A stretch of DNA of 64,000 bases. Origin: Albugo candida. Its lineage: Eukaryota > Oomycota > Peronosporomycetes > Albuginales > Albuginaceae. The first letter of the stretch is position 1; each line of letters opens with the position of its first letter. Positions 42,794 through 55,011 of this stretch are shown here, one piece after another. The notes under the pieces are model-generated. The model was not told where the DNA came from. It saw only the letters and a list, made by a program, of their open reading frames with translations, and did not search any database. The position numbers and the translations under genes are program-made. Where the stretch lies: positions 62,001-126,000 of the forward strand of contig CAJNAR010000035.1 in assembly GCA_905220665.1 (NCBI GenBank). Reading direction: 5' to 3'.

Positions 42794-44725
42794 TGCTGTA
42801 TTGATGTTTTGTTGATGTACTGGGTCGAAGTTGGAAACAGAAGTGATCTCTGCGTCGGTTTTGGATGGTGAGAACGTGGAAGGCACCAGACGTTACTGAG
42901 ACTGCCTTTGAAGCATTACTAACTTTCTAGCACTAATATTTGTTCTCAACCGTATAAGCTGAGTTGAAACTAGAAGGAGTAATGCAGGCAACGCAAAGTG
43001 CGTGACGCCATAGAGCATAATGTTGTGAGTTATCTATTGAAAACTAGCGCAGTAATTAATACGTTAGGCACATGTTTTGTTGCGAACTAGTTTCGATCAA
43101 TGTGTTAAGGACATGTTGAGTTGTACACTCGATAAAGTAATAGTGCATGGCTTCAATCACCAATCGCAAGTTGGGGTCGCAATGAATCGCATCTGTTCGA
43201 TGATTTATATTTATGCAGGCAAATATTGACTTCAACACGGTAAAGCATCACATTAATAACTTCACACGATGTTTGTGTTCATTATAGGGTGAATGGCGCA
43301 GTTGGGAAACTTTCTAGAAGTGAGATGTTCTTTGAAGGAACAATGAGCTTTAGGAATTATTCTATGAAAACTTTATCGTTCCAAAGACGAAGACAAATGC
43401 GAGCACATAACACTTCTCTAGAACCTGTGTAGGATGCACTTAATTTTGTAAGCTCTTTCCCGTCTATCAGATCTCTAGCTTGGTATTACATCCGTCTTTT
43501 ATATCGCATCTCTGATTTGTTGAACTGACTAATCTGAGAATTTCTAAATCAAGCGACCTGAGTCCAATACTTTGCTTCTATCTGCAGCATATGCAAGAAG
43601 TATGACACCGCATCAGCAGAACAGCAATTATACGCTTGAGGCTTCTTTTTTGTTTGGCTCGAAAAGTAACCATAATCTAGATGCTTTCCAGATTCAACTC
43701 GACAAGACTTAATAGTCCTCTGATGACCACGAATGTTAGTCTGCTAAGGTTCTTATTCCGTACCTGAGCTCAGTTATGAACGTTCTCCTTACGATGCATC
43801 ACCTTAGTGGTCAATAAAGTTCGAACTAGGGCCGCATCCAGAAATAAATAAACTAGAACCGCGTAATCGACGAACCAAACAATAAGGTTGTAAACTTGAA
43901 CTGATAGAGATGCTCTGAGTGTACAATTTGAGCTTCTTTAAGAGGTGAGCGATTTCATCTATGTAGTTGCTACAAAAAGAAATCCACTTGGCTAGCCGTG
44001 ATCAGATTCAAAATTATAAGGTTTTGGTTTAAGAGGATGGGATCAAAACGGTTTGAGTAGATTCCATCTTCCTGCAGATTCTACACCCAGGTGTCATCAC
44101 TACTTTTTAGGCCTGGGCTCTTAAATTGCTCGTGAAGTTACCAAAGAATGCTCAACGACGCGTATAGTGATATCGACTCAGAGATATCTAGCAAAATTGA
44201 GATGAATCGTCAAGCATCAAAGCTCATTTGTAATTAGGACGACCAAGAGAGCTTGCAAGGAGAAGAGCGCCAGAGAAGTTTGCAGCTTTTTTTAATTCAA
44301 TGCTAGCCATGATCGGAGAGGTCTGTTCAGCAAAACACTACAAATTTCCTGGGCAATAATTTTGGCGATTTTGTCACTAGCCATCTGTCGAAACCGCACG
44401 TAAGTTCGTCAAAGATACGTTCGCCGCAAAGGCCTCAGAAGCCTCTTACATCCGTACTAGCAGTACTTCCATTTTGACACGATAATGGATGATGAATATA
44501 CTGCTAGAAGAAAAGTCCCGGATGGTAAACCTCAAAAGTTGGGGTCGGTGAATAGGTTTTCTTTCCAATGAATTCTCAAGAGGGAAACGATACATTTCGA
44601 TCCAATCAGTATGGCATTAGGTGCGATGTGCAAACGTGATCTCAATTAAAAGGTTAAAAAATTCAACGTTGAAAAGCATATTGAAAAAACACTATTACAT
44701 TTCGGTTCGTCTCTAGTAAGGAGAA

Positions 44726-45355
44726 TTATTCAATGTGGATGTTTACCGACAAGCAGAGAATAAGGACAATCAGGATTGGGATGATGGCGACGACAATTTC
44801 AGCTGTTGCATCGGAAATTCCAACTTTGATCAGAGCTGCGACGTCGATACTTTTGAATAATCCAAGGAATACTTCCAAATCAACGATCGGAGCAACAATA
44901 GCTGATAAATTCACAGCGCTGAAAATGCTTTGACCGTAAGATTTGAGTCCATCCATACTGTTGATTGGAGATCCAATGCCACCCGGAAGTACGATTCTAG
45001 CATTTACAAATGCGACGATCGCAATAATTGCAGCGTCCATAGAGATGCAAGCTTTCCCCACCAAAGGGTTCAGATAAATTTCAAGGATGACCAGAATAAC
45101 TCCCGCTGCATCAGTTTTACAACTCGCCTCCAGCTCTGAATCTTTTTTCGAAGCGGTGCATTTTGTTACGAAGGTCTTGATGGGCTCAGCAATGTGGCCA
45201 TCGTGGGCAGCACAGAATGAGTTTTGAAGAAAATGCGATGCAGGTGCGAGCGAAGGGATATTTGGTAGAGATTGGTCGAGAGCGCGGAATGCGTTCTGTG
45301 CATTCCCAATTGCGAGAAGGGAAACGCCGCTGAATAGTGCACTTTTGATAAACAT
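44726..45355 (-). CDS. Array family protein B2
   Basis: 209 aa, identical in protein sequence to B1 and B3. It is the second member of the second dimer. The leader upstream of the signal peptide carries the B-type changes that remove the upstream Met. Confidence 0.8.
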   Translation of the reverse strand: MFIKSALFSGVSLLAIGNAQNAFRALDQSLPNIPSLAPASHFLQNSFCAAHDGHIAEPIKTFVTKCTASKKDSELEASCKTDAAGVILVILEIYLNPLVGKACISMDAAIIAIVAFVNARIVLPGGIGSPINSMDGLKSYGQSIFSAVNLSAIVAPIVDLEVFLGLFKSIDVAALIKVGISDATAEIVVAIIPILIVLILCLSVNIHIE

Positions 45356-47289
45356 TGCTGTATTGATGTTTTGTTGATGTACTGGGTCGAAGTTGGAAAC
45401 AGAAGTGATCTCTGCGTCGGTTTTGGATGGGGGAGAACGAGGAAACCAGCTGGGCGTTACAAAGACTGCCTTTGAAGCATTACTAACTTTCTAGCACTGA
45501 TATTTGTTCTCACCAGTATAAGCTGAGATGAAACCAGAAGGAGTAATGCAGCAACGCAAAGTGCGTTACGCCATAGAGCATAATGTTGTGAATTGTCTAT
45601 TGAGTACTAGCGCAGTAATTCATACGTTAGGCACATGTTTTGTTGCGAACTAGTTTCGATCAATGAGTTATGGACATGTTGAGTTGTACACTCGATAAAG
45701 TAATGGTGCATGGCTTCAATCACCAATCGCAAGTTGCGGTGCATGCTTAGCGCAATGAATCGCATCTGTTCGATGGTTTCAATCACTCTGATATTTGTGC
45801 AGGCAAATATTGACTTGTACATGGTGAAGCATCACACCACCAGCTTCATACGATGTTTGTGTTTATTATAGGGTCAATGGCGCAGTTGGGAAACTTTCTA
45901 GAAGTGAGATGTTCTTTGAAGCAACAATGAGCTTTAGGAATTATTCTATGAAAACTTGATCGTTCAAAGACGAAGACAAATGCGAGCACATAACACTTCT
46001 CTAGAACCTGTGTAGGATGCGCTTAATTTTGTAAGCTCTTTTTCGTCTATCAGATTTCTAGCTTGGTATTACTTCCGCCTTATATCGCATCGTTGATTTG
46101 TTGAACTGACTAATCTGAGAATTTCTAAATCAAGCGACCTGAGTCCAACACTTTGCTACTATCTGGAGTATATGCAAGAAGTATGACACCGCATCAGCAG
46201 ACCAGCAATTATACGCTTGAGGCTTCTTTTTTGTTTGGCTCGAAAAGTAACCATAGATGCTTTCCAGATTCAACTCGAGAAGACTTAGTATTTCTCTGAT
46301 GACCACGAATGTTAGTCTGCTAAGGTTCTTATTCCGTACCTGAGCTCAGTTATGAACGTTCTCACCTTAGTGGTCAATAAAGTTCGAACTAGGGCCGCAT
46401 CCAGAAATAAATAAACTAGAACCGCGTAATCGACGAACCAAACAATAAGGTTGTAAACTTGAAGTGATAGAGATGCTATGAGTGTACAATTTGAGCTTTT
46501 CAAGGGATGATCGAGTTCATCTATGTAGTTGCTACAAAAAGAAATCCACTTGGCTAGCCGTGATCAGATTCAAAATTATAAGGTTTTGGTTTAAGAGGAT
46601 GGGATCAAAACGGTTTGAGTAGATTCCATCTTCCTGTAGATTCTACACTCAGGTGTCACCACTACTTTTTAGGCCTGGGCTCTTAAATTGCTCGTGAAGT
46701 TACCAAAGAATGCTCAACGACGCGTATAGTGATATCGACTCAGAGATATCTAGCACAATTAAGATGAATCGTCAAGCATTAAAGCTCATTCGTAATTCGC
46801 GCAACCAAGAGAGCTTGCGAGAAGAAGGGCGCCAGAGAAGTTTGCAGCTTTATTTGTTCCAAAAATACGAGCCAAGATCGGAGAGGTCTGTTCAGCAAAA
46901 ACCACAAATTTCCTGTGCAATAATTTTGGCGATTTTGTCACTAGCCATCTGTCGAAATCGCACGTAAGTTCGTCAAAGATACGTTCGCCGCAAAGGCCTC
47001 AGAAGCCTCTTACATCCGTACTAGCAGTACTTCCATTTTGACACGATAATGGATGATGAATATACTGCTAGAAGAAAAGTCCCGGAGGGTAAACCTCAAA
47101 AGTTGGGGTCGGTGAATAGGTTTTCTTTCCAATGAATTCTCAAGAGGGAAACGATACATTTGGATCCAATCAGTATGGCATTAGGTGCGATGTGCAAACG
47201 TGATCTCAATTAAAAGGTTAAAAAATTCAACGTTGAAAAGCATATTGAAAAAACACTATTACATTTCGGTTCGTCTCTAGTAAGGAGAA

Positions 47290-47919
47290 TTATTCAATGT
47301 GGATGTTTACCGACAAGCAGAGAATAAGGACAATCAGGATTGGGATGATGGCGACGACAATTTCAGCTGTTGCATCGGAAATTCCAACTTTGATCAGAGC
47401 TGCGACGTCGATACTTTTGAATAATCCAAGGAATACTTCCAAATCAACGATCGGAGCAACAATAGCTGATAAATTCACAGCGCTGAAAATGCTTTGACCG
47501 TAAGATTTGAGTCCATCCATACTGTTGATTGGAGATCCAATGCCACCCGGAAGTACGATTCTAGCATTTACAAATGCGACGATCGCAATAATTGCAGCGT
47601 CCATAGAGATGCAAGCTTTCCCCACCAAAGGGTTCAGATAAATTTCAAGGATGACCAGAATAACTCCCGCTGCATCAGTTTTACAACTCGCCTCCAGCTC
47701 TGAATCTTTTTTCGAAGCGGTGCATTTTGTTACGAAGGTCTTGATGGGCTCAGCAATGTGGCCATCGTGGGCAGCACAGAATGAGTTTTGAAGAAAATGC
47801 GATGCAGGTGCGAGCGAAGGGATATTCGGTAGAGATTGGTCGAGAGCGCGGAATGCGTTCTGTGCATTCCCAATTGCGAGAAGGGAAACGCCGCTGAATA
47901 GTGCACTTTTGATAAACAT
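47290..47919 (-). CDS. Array family protein B3
   Basis: 209 aa, identical in protein sequence to B1 and B2, with synonymous changes (for example near 47826). It is placed one monomer (2,564 bp) after B2, so two B-type monomers stand side by side and the A-B alternation breaks here. Upstream (rightwards) of its leader the spacer departs from the B consensus, marking the right edge of array 1. Confidence 0.8.
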   Translation of the reverse strand: MFIKSALFSGVSLLAIGNAQNAFRALDQSLPNIPSLAPASHFLQNSFCAAHDGHIAEPIKTFVTKCTASKKDSELEASCKTDAAGVILVILEIYLNPLVGKACISMDAAIIAIVAFVNARIVLPGGIGSPINSMDGLKSYGQSIFSAVNLSAIVAPIVDLEVFLGLFKSIDVAALIKVGISDATAEIVVAIIPILIVLILCLSVNIHIE

Positions 47920-48059
47920 TGCTGTATTGATGTTTTGTTGATGTACTGGGTCGAAGTTGGAAACAGAAGTGATCTCTGCGTCGGTTTTGGATGGGGGAGA
48001 ACGAGGAAACCAGCTGGGCGTTACAAAGACTGCCTTTGAAGCATTACTAACTTTCTAGC

Positions 48060-49080
48060 ACTGATATTTGTTCTCAACCGAATAAGCTGAGTTGAAACTA
48101 GAAGGAGTAATGCACGCAACGCAAAGTGCGTGACGCCATCGAGCATAATGTTGCGAGTTATCTATTGAATACTAGCGCAGTAATTAGTACGTTAGGCACA
48201 TGTTTTGTTGCGAACTAGTTTCGATCAATGAGTTATGGACATGTTGAGTTGTACACTCGATAAAGTAATGGTGCATGGCTTCAATCACCAATCGCAAGTT
48301 GGGGTCGCAATGAATCGCATCTGTTCGATGGTTTCAATCACTCTGATATTTGTGCAGGCAAATATTGACTTCTACATGGTGAAACATGACACCGCTAGCT
48401 TCATGCGATGTTTGCATTTATTATAGGGTCAATAGCGCACCTGGGAAACTTTGTAGAGGCGGGATGTTCTCTAAAGCAAAAACGAGCTTTGTAAATTTCT
48501 GTTCGGAAACTTGATCGCTCCAAAGTCGAAGACAAACGCGAGCACATAACACTTCTCTAGAGCCTGTGTAGGATGCACTTAGTTTTGTAAGCTCTCTAAC
48601 GTCTATCAGATTTCTAGCTTAGTATTACATCCGCCTTATATCGCATCGTTGATTTGTTGAACTGACAAATCTGAGAATTTCCAAATCAAGCGACCTGAGT
48701 TCAATACTTTGCTTCTATCTGGAGTATATTGCAAGAAGTATGCATCGCATCAGCAGACCAGCAATTATACGCTTGAGGCTTCTTTTTTTGTTTGGCTAAG
48801 CAAGTAATCCTTATCTGTGATTCAGTATGTCATACGTTCGCGTTATCAATTTTTTGTAGAACCTTACGTCCCGAGCCAGTCAATTGACAAATCAGGGTAT
48901 TTATTCTAAAGAAACACCGCTGCAATGCAATTCAAGCTACTCAACTCGAAAAGGCCTATGGGTCATCTCATGACCACAAATGAAAATCTGTTCTCACAGA
49001 CATAGAGAAGATCAAACGTAAAAACTCCTATGCGTATACTTAACCATCTATTTGCAGGGGTGGGTGAGATGTTGCTCAGG
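48060..49080. other. Transition between the two arrays
   Basis: 48060-48800 is a diverged array-1 spacer that can be followed word by word against 40380-41110 but with many substitutions. 48800-49080 is largely unique. From about 49080 the 1,687-bp unit of array 2 begins, at first with mismatches and a one-base insertion. No gene is supported. A 63-codon frame at 48235 is a by-product of the spacer sequence. Confidence 0.6.
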
Positions 49081-49323
49081 AAACTCGCCTATAAAATCAA
49101 GAAAGGGTTTTAGCTGGCTTCAAATGTTCTTTTCCCTTACACATGGACGTCAGTCGCCCAACATTTTGTGCCATCAAGGCGATAAAGGAACATTAGACTA
49201 GAATGGTTGACCAGCCAGTTGCTCTCGCCAATGCCAAGCCAATCAAAGCAAAACAATGCAACACGTGTTTCACAAAAAAGATCCATTTAAAGAAAAATAC
49301 TGGATTCCCGTTGGTGAGGGACC

Positions 49324-49950
49324 CTAACCTATGTGAATGTTTACTGACAAGCAGAAAATCAGTACCAACAGGATTGGCATGATGGCGACGACTATGCCAG
49401 CTGATATATCGCTGATTCCAACCTTGATAAGAGCAGAAACGTCGATCTTCAGGAATAGTTGAATAAAAGCCTCCACACCAACAAACGGAACAGCAAAAGT
49501 CGATAATCCCAAAACGCTGGAAATACTTTGACCGTATATTGAGAGCCCTTCCAAAGTAGTGATGGAAGCGTCAACCGCAGCAGGAAGGACGAGTTTACCG
49601 TGGACAAGTTCTACAACTGCACGAATTGCAACATCCAAAGAGATGCAAGCTTCCACCGCCAAAGGCTGTAGATAGATTTTGAGGATGATATGAAGGATTA
49701 CCGGTGCATCATCATGACAACTTGGCGCAATCTGACAGTCCTTTGCCCAACAGGCACAATTCTTCATGAAAGAGTTGAATGTCTCATCAACGTGTCCTTC
49801 AATGGAAGCACAAACTGGATTTCTTATAAATGGCAATGCAGGTGGGAGGAATGTGGGATTTGGTACCAAGTGGAGAGCGCGAAATGTATTCTGCGCATTT
49901 CCAATGATAAATAGAGAAACGCAGCTCAGGAGTGATTTTGTGGTAAACAT
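49324..49950 (-). CDS. Array family protein C1: secreted, C-terminally anchored
   Basis: 208 aa from the Met opening the signal peptide (MFTTKSLLSCVSLFIIGNAQ). An in-frame Met 37 codons upstream exists, but its residues do not look like a signal and correspond to the leader of the A/B genes. The C type is roughly half identical to A/B. Best conserved are the signal peptide (ending IGNAQN-x-FRAL), YGQSISS in the middle, and the end (ALIKVGISD, then the hydrophobic tail and NIHI). The middle has two more cysteines than A/B, in the cluster NCACWAKDC...SC. Tail function (membrane span or GPI signal) and overall role are unknown. The downstream spacer of C1 carries a one-base insertion relative to the other units. 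Confidence 0.8.
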   Translation of the reverse strand: MFTTKSLLSCVSLFIIGNAQNTFRALHLVPNPTFLPPALPFIRNPVCASIEGHVDETFNSFMKNCACWAKDCQIAPSCHDDAPVILHIILKIYLQPLAVEACISLDVAIRAVVELVHGKLVLPAAVDASITTLEGLSIYGQSISSVLGLSTFAVPFVGVEAFIQLFLKIDVSALIKVGISDISAGIVVAIMPILLVLIFCLSVNIHIG

Positions 49951-50061
49951 TGCTGTATTGTTGTGATCGAGTCGTACGAAGTTGAAGGGAAGCACAAAAG
50001 TGAGATCTGCATCAATTTTTGGTGCGGGTAAACATGAAAAACCACCTGTGAAATTGGGCAA

Positions 50062-51010
50062 GATTTGATTGCATTAGTAACCTTACAAGTTTGATGTTGT
50101 CTCTACCAAACAAAACCTGAGTTGATATCACCAGCAGTAATGTCAGCAACACGTGCGGAATTGAACGGTACGGAATAAGATGATGTGATCACATGTTGGA
50201 TGACTCTATATCTTTTCTCAATTCTGGAAAGCCATGCGCTTGACGCAGGGATGCGAATGGTTCCCGATCACTTGCTTGTCTCACAAGCTTGAAGAAGGTA
50301 TTGGCGTTTTTTGTCACAAATTGACCCGGTTAGTGAAGAACGTGGCAGTACAAACGTGCTGCATGTTTATAAATTAGAATAGTGTGCAAACAGAGGCCCC
50401 TCTTTCTTTCAGAACTTTCTTCCTTGCACGCATGCACTTTTACAAGAGCGCTGGAGGAGGATCTCAGTGCAACTTCTCGCATGAAAATCACAAAATGAAT
50501 TCACTTTTTTAGTTAGGAGTGATTTAGCAAGTTCGGAGTGCTTCTCGTCTCATAAATCCATTTCTAATGGTATTTATTTAAGCCCGATGTAGGAAGCTGT
50601 CCGAATGTGCGTTATTGAACGGCGCTCTGTCACTTGAATTTTGTGTGCAGCAGCTTATTTAAAGCGTCTTCAGAGGTTTGGCTGGAAACTTGTGAATGAA
50701 GAGTAAAGACTTTGTATTCTCTCGCAGCGCTGAAATAATTGCTTCCTATTCGTGAGAGGCTGCTTAAGAAACTGATCTAAAGAATCAAGAAAGGGTTTTA
50801 GCTGGCTTCACATGTTCTTTTCCCGTACACATGGACGTCAGTCGCCCAACTTTTGTGCCATCAAGGCGATAAGGGAACATTAGACTAGAATGGTTGACCA
50901 GCCAGTTGCTCTCGCCAATGCCAAGCCAATCAAAGCAAAACAATGCAACACGTGTTTCACAAAAAAGATCCATTTAAAGAAAAATACTGGATTCCCGTTG
51001 GTGAGGGACC
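50062..51010. repeat. Spacer of array 2 (representative)
   Basis: About 0.95 kb between the leader of one C gene and the stop of the next, repeated in every unit. A 62-codon minus-strand frame begins 38 nt after each stop (50973-50785 here) and is identical in eight units, but the C1 unit carries an indel in it. The array is too young for conservation to mean selection. Sites that vary between units include cct(t/g)gcacgc (about 50430) and ggcgc(t/c)ctg (about 50630). Confidence 0.65.
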
Positions 51011-51637
51011 CTAACCTATGTGAATGTTTACTGACAAGCAGAAAATCAGTACCAACAGGATTGGCATGATGGCGACGACTATGCCAGCTGATATATCGCT
51101 GATTCCAACCTTGATAAGAGCAGAAACGTCGATCTTCAGGAATAGTTGAATAAAAGCCTCCACACCAACAAACGGAACAGCAAAAGTCGATAATCCCAAA
51201 ACGCTGGAAATACTTTGACCGTATATTGAGAGCCCTTCCAAAGTAGTGATGGAAGCGTCAACCGCAGCAGGAAGGACGAGTTTACCGTGGACAAGTTCTA
51301 CAACTGCACGAATTGCAACATCCAAAGAGATGCAAGCTTCCACCGCCAAAGGCTGTAGATAGATTTTGAGGATGATATGAAGGATTACCGGTGCATCATC
51401 ATGACAACTTGGCGCAATCTGACAGTCCTTTGCCCAACAGGCACAATTCTTCATGAAAGAGTTGAATGTCTCATCAACGTGTCCTTCAATGGAAGCACAA
51501 ACTGGATTTCTTATAAATGGCAATGCAGGTGGGAGGAATGTGGGATTTGGTACCAAGTGGAGAGCGCGAAATGTATTCTGCGCATTTCCAATGATAAATA
51601 GAGAAACGCTGCTCAGGAGTGATTTTGTGGTAAACAT
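51011..51637 (-). CDS. Array family protein C2
   Basis: 208 aa; as C1 but with Ser for Cys at the tenth residue of the signal peptide (LLSSVS). Its unit has the 'cctggcacgc' and 'gcgctctg' spacer variants. Confidence 0.8.
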   Translation of the reverse strand: MFTTKSLLSSVSLFIIGNAQNTFRALHLVPNPTFLPPALPFIRNPVCASIEGHVDETFNSFMKNCACWAKDCQIAPSCHDDAPVILHIILKIYLQPLAVEACISLDVAIRAVVELVHGKLVLPAAVDASITTLEGLSIYGQSISSVLGLSTFAVPFVGVEAFIQLFLKIDVSALIKVGISDISAGIVVAIMPILLVLIFCLSVNIHIG

Positions 51638-52697
51638 TGCTGTATTGTTGTGATCGAGTCGTACGAAGTTGAAGGGAAGCACAAAAGTGAGATCTGCATC
51701 AATTTTTGGTGCGGGTAAACATGAAAAACCACCTGTGAAATTGGGCAAGATTTGATTGCATTAGTAACCTTACAAGTTTGATGTTGTCTCTACCAAACAA
51801 AACCTGAGTTGATATCACCAGCAGTAATGTCAGCAACACGTGCGGAATTGAACGGTACGGAATAAGATGATGTGATCACATGTTGGATGACTCTATATCT
51901 TTTCTCAATTCTGGAAAGCCATGCGCTTGACGCAGGGATGCGAATGGTTCCCGATCACTTGCTTGTCTCACAAGCTTGAAGAAGGTATTGGCGTTTTTTG
52001 TCACAAATTGACCCGGTTAGTGAAGAACGTGGCAGTACAAACGTGCTGCATGTTTATAAATTAGAATAGTGTGCAAACAGAGGCCCCTCTTTCTTTCAGA
52101 ACTTTCTTCCTGGCACGCATGCACTTTTACAAGAGCGCTGGAGGAGGATCTCAGTGCAACTTCTCGCATGAAAATCACAAAATGAATTCACTTTTTTAGT
52201 TAGGAGTGATTTAGCAAGTTCGGAGTGCTTCTCGTCTCATAAATCCATTTCTAATGGTATTTATTTAAGCCCGATGTAGGAAGCTGTCCGAATGTGCGTT
52301 ATTGAACGGCGCTCTGTCACTTGAATTTTGTGTGCAGCAGCTTATTTAAAGCGTCTTCAGAGGTTTGGCTGGAAACTTGTGAATGAAGAGTAAAGACTTT
52401 GTATTCTCTCGCAGCGCTGAAATAATTGCTTCCTATTCGTGAGAGGCTGCTTAAGAAACTGATCTAAAGAATCAAGAAAGGGTTTTAGCTGGCTTCACAT
52501 GTTCTTTTCCCGTACACATGGACGTCAGTCGCCCAACTTTTGTGCCATCAAGGCGATAAGGGAACATTAGACTAGAATGGTTGACCAGCCAGTTGCTCTC
52601 GCCAATGCCAAGCCAATCAAAGCAAAACAATGCAACACGTGTTTCACAAAAAAGATCCATTTAAAGAAAAATACTGGATTCCCGTTGGTGAGGGACC

Positions 52698-53324
52698 CTA
52701 ACCTATGTGAATGTTTACTGACAAGCAGAAAATCAGTACCAACAGGATTGGCATGATGGCGACGACTATGCCAGCTGATATATCGCTGATTCCAACCTTG
52801 ATAAGAGCAGAAACGTCGATCTTCAGGAATAGTTGAATAAAAGCCTCCACACCAACAAACGGAACAGCAAAAGTCGATAATCCCAAAACGCTGGAAATAC
52901 TTTGACCGTATATTGAGAGCCCTTCCAAAGTAGTGATGGAAGCGTCAACCGCAGCAGGTAGGACGAGTTTACCGTGGACAAGTTCTACAACTGCACGAAT
53001 TGCAACATCCAAAGAGATGCAAGCTTCCACCGCCAAAGGCTGTAGATAGATTTTGAGGATGATATGAAGGATTACCGGTGCATCATCATGACAACTTGGC
53101 GCAATCTGACAGTCCTTTGCCCAACAGGCACAATTCTTCATGAAAGAGTTGAATGTCTCATCAACGTGTCCTTCAATGGAAGCACAAACTGGATTTCTTA
53201 TAAATGGCAATGCAGGTGGGAGGAATGTGGGATTTGGTACCAAGTGGAGAGCGCGAAATGTATTCTGCGCATTTCCAATGATAAATAGAGAAACGCAGCT
53301 CAGGAGTGATTTTGTGGTAAACAT
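52698..53324 (-). CDS. Array family protein C3
   Basis: 208 aa; protein identical to C1. It carries a synonymous Leu change (gcaggtagg at about 52955) shared only with C8. Its spacer has 'ccttgcacgc'. Confidence 0.8.
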   Translation of the reverse strand: MFTTKSLLSCVSLFIIGNAQNTFRALHLVPNPTFLPPALPFIRNPVCASIEGHVDETFNSFMKNCACWAKDCQIAPSCHDDAPVILHIILKIYLQPLAVEACISLDVAIRAVVELVHGKLVLPAAVDASITTLEGLSIYGQSISSVLGLSTFAVPFVGVEAFIQLFLKIDVSALIKVGISDISAGIVVAIMPILLVLIFCLSVNIHIG

Positions 53325-54384
53325 TGCTGTATTGTTGTGATCGAGTCGTACGAAGTTGAAGGGAAGCACAAAAGTGAGATCTGCATCAATTTTTGGTGCG
53401 GGTAAACATGAAAAACCACCTGTGAAATTGGGCAAGATTTGATTGCATTAGTAACCTTACAAGTTTGATGTTGTCTCTACCAAACAAAACCTGAGTTGAT
53501 ATCACCAGCAGTAATGTCAGCAACACGTGCGGAATTGAACGGTACGGAATAAGATGATGTGATCACATGTTGGATGACTCTATATCTTTTCTCAATTCTG
53601 GAAAGCCATGCGCTTGACGCAGGGATGCGAATGGTTCCCGATCACTTGCTTGTCTCACAAGCTTGAAGAAGGTATTGGCGTTTTTTGTCACAAATTGACC
53701 CGGTTAGTGAAGAACGTGGCAGTACAAACGTGCTGCATGTTTATAAATTAGAATAGTGTGCAAACAGAGGCCCCTCTTTCTTTCAGAACTTTCTTCCTTG
53801 CACGCATGCACTTTTACAAGAGCGCTGGAGGAGGATCTCAGTGCAACTTCTCGCATGAAAATCACAAAATGAATTCACTTTTTTAGTTAGGAGTGATTTA
53901 GCAAGTTCGGAGTGCTTCTCGTCTCATAAATCCATTTCTAATGGTATTTATTTAAGCCCGATGTAGGAAGCTGTCCGAATGTGCGTTATTGAACGGCGCT
54001 CTGTCACTTGAATTTTGTGTGCAGCAGCTTATTTAAAGCGTCTTCAGAGGTTTGGCTGGAAACTTGTGAATGAAGAGTAAAGACTTTGTATTCTCTCGCA
54101 GCGCTGAAATAATTGCTTCCTATTCGTGAGAGGCTGCTTAAGAAACTGATCTAAAGAATCAAGAAAGGGTTTTAGCTGGCTTCACATGTTCTTTTCCCGT
54201 ACACATGGACGTCAGTCGCCCAACTTTTGTGCCATCAAGGCGATAAGGGAACATTAGACTAGAATGGTTGACCAGCCAGTTGCTCTCGCCAATGCCAAGC
54301 CAATCAAAGCAAAACAATGCAACACGTGTTTCACAAAAAAGATCCATTTAAAGAAAAATACTGGATTCCCGTTGGTGAGGGACC

Positions 54385-55011
54385 CTAACCTATGTGAATG
54401 TTTACTGACAAGCAGAAAATCAGTACCAACAGGATTGGCATGATGGCGACGACTATGCCAGCTGATATATCGCTGATTCCAACCTTGATAAGAGCAGAAA
54501 CGTCGATCTTCAGGAATAGTTGAATAAAAGCCTCCACACCAACAAACGGAACAGCAAAAGTCGATAATCCCAAAACGCTGGAAATACTTTGACCGTATAT
54601 TGAGAGCCCTTCCAAAGTAGTGATGGAAGCGTCAACCGCAGCAGGAAGGACGAGTTTACCGTGGACAAGTTCTACAACTGCACGAATTGCAACATCCAAA
54701 GAGATGCAAGCTTCCACCGCCAAAGGCTGTAGATAGATTTTGAGGATGATATGAAGGATTACCGGTGCATCATCATGACAACTTGGCGCAATCTGACAGT
54801 CCTTTGCCCAACAGGCACAATTCTTCATGAAAGAGTTGAATGTCTCATCAACGTGTCCTTCAATGGAAGCACAAACTGGGTTTCTTATAAATGGCAATGC
54901 AGGTGGGAGGAATGTGGGATTTGGTACCAAGTGGAGAGCGCGAAATGTATTCTGCGCATTTCCAATGATAAATAGAGAAACGCAGCTCAGGAGTGATTTT
55001 GTGGTAAACAT
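54385..55011 (-). CDS. Array family protein C4
   Basis: 208 aa; protein identical to C1. A synonymous Asn codon change at about 54890 is shared with C5 and C6. The spacer has 'gcgccctg', also shared with C5 and C6. Confidence 0.8.
   Translation of the reverse strand: MFTTKSLLSCVSLFIIGNAQNTFRALHLVPNPTFLPPALPFIRNPVCASIEGHVDETFNSFMKNCACWAKDCQIAPSCHDDAPVILHIILKIYLQPLAVEACISLDVAIRAVVELVHGKLVLPAAVDASITTLEGLSIYGQSISSVLGLSTFAVPFVGVEAFIQLFLKIDVSALIKVGISDISAGIVVAIMPILLVLIFCLSVNIHIG

Larger units (their letters stand above)
36430..48830 (-). repeat. Tandem array 1: 2.56-kb monomers in 5.12-kb A-B dimers
   Basis: Five genes sit at a regular 2,562-2,564 bp spacing in the order A1, B1, A2, B2, B3 (left to right). 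A1 to A2 is 5,125 bp and B1 to B2 is 5,124 bp. A and A, or B and B, are almost identical over the whole monomer, spacer included. A and B differ more, both in coding sequence (about eight residues) and in the spacer. This is a higher-order repeat: the dimer was the unit of the last amplification, and B3 is a further single-monomer copy. At the right end (after about 48060) the spacer becomes a diverged mixture. Spacers contain conserved short open frames with no protein resemblance. Confidence 0.92.

Noticed and set aside
49951..50061. Upstream in-frame Met extending the C proteins to 245 aa (and A proteins to 240 aa)
   Set aside because: The extension would hide a strong signal peptide, and the B genes have no Met in the corresponding leader. 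The leader is better read as 5' UTR.
50785..50973. 62-codon minus-strand frame after each C gene
   Set aside because: Identical in eight young units but disrupted by an indel in the C1 unit; it starts 38 nt after the stop of the real gene and has no signal or domain. Conservation here reflects recent copying.
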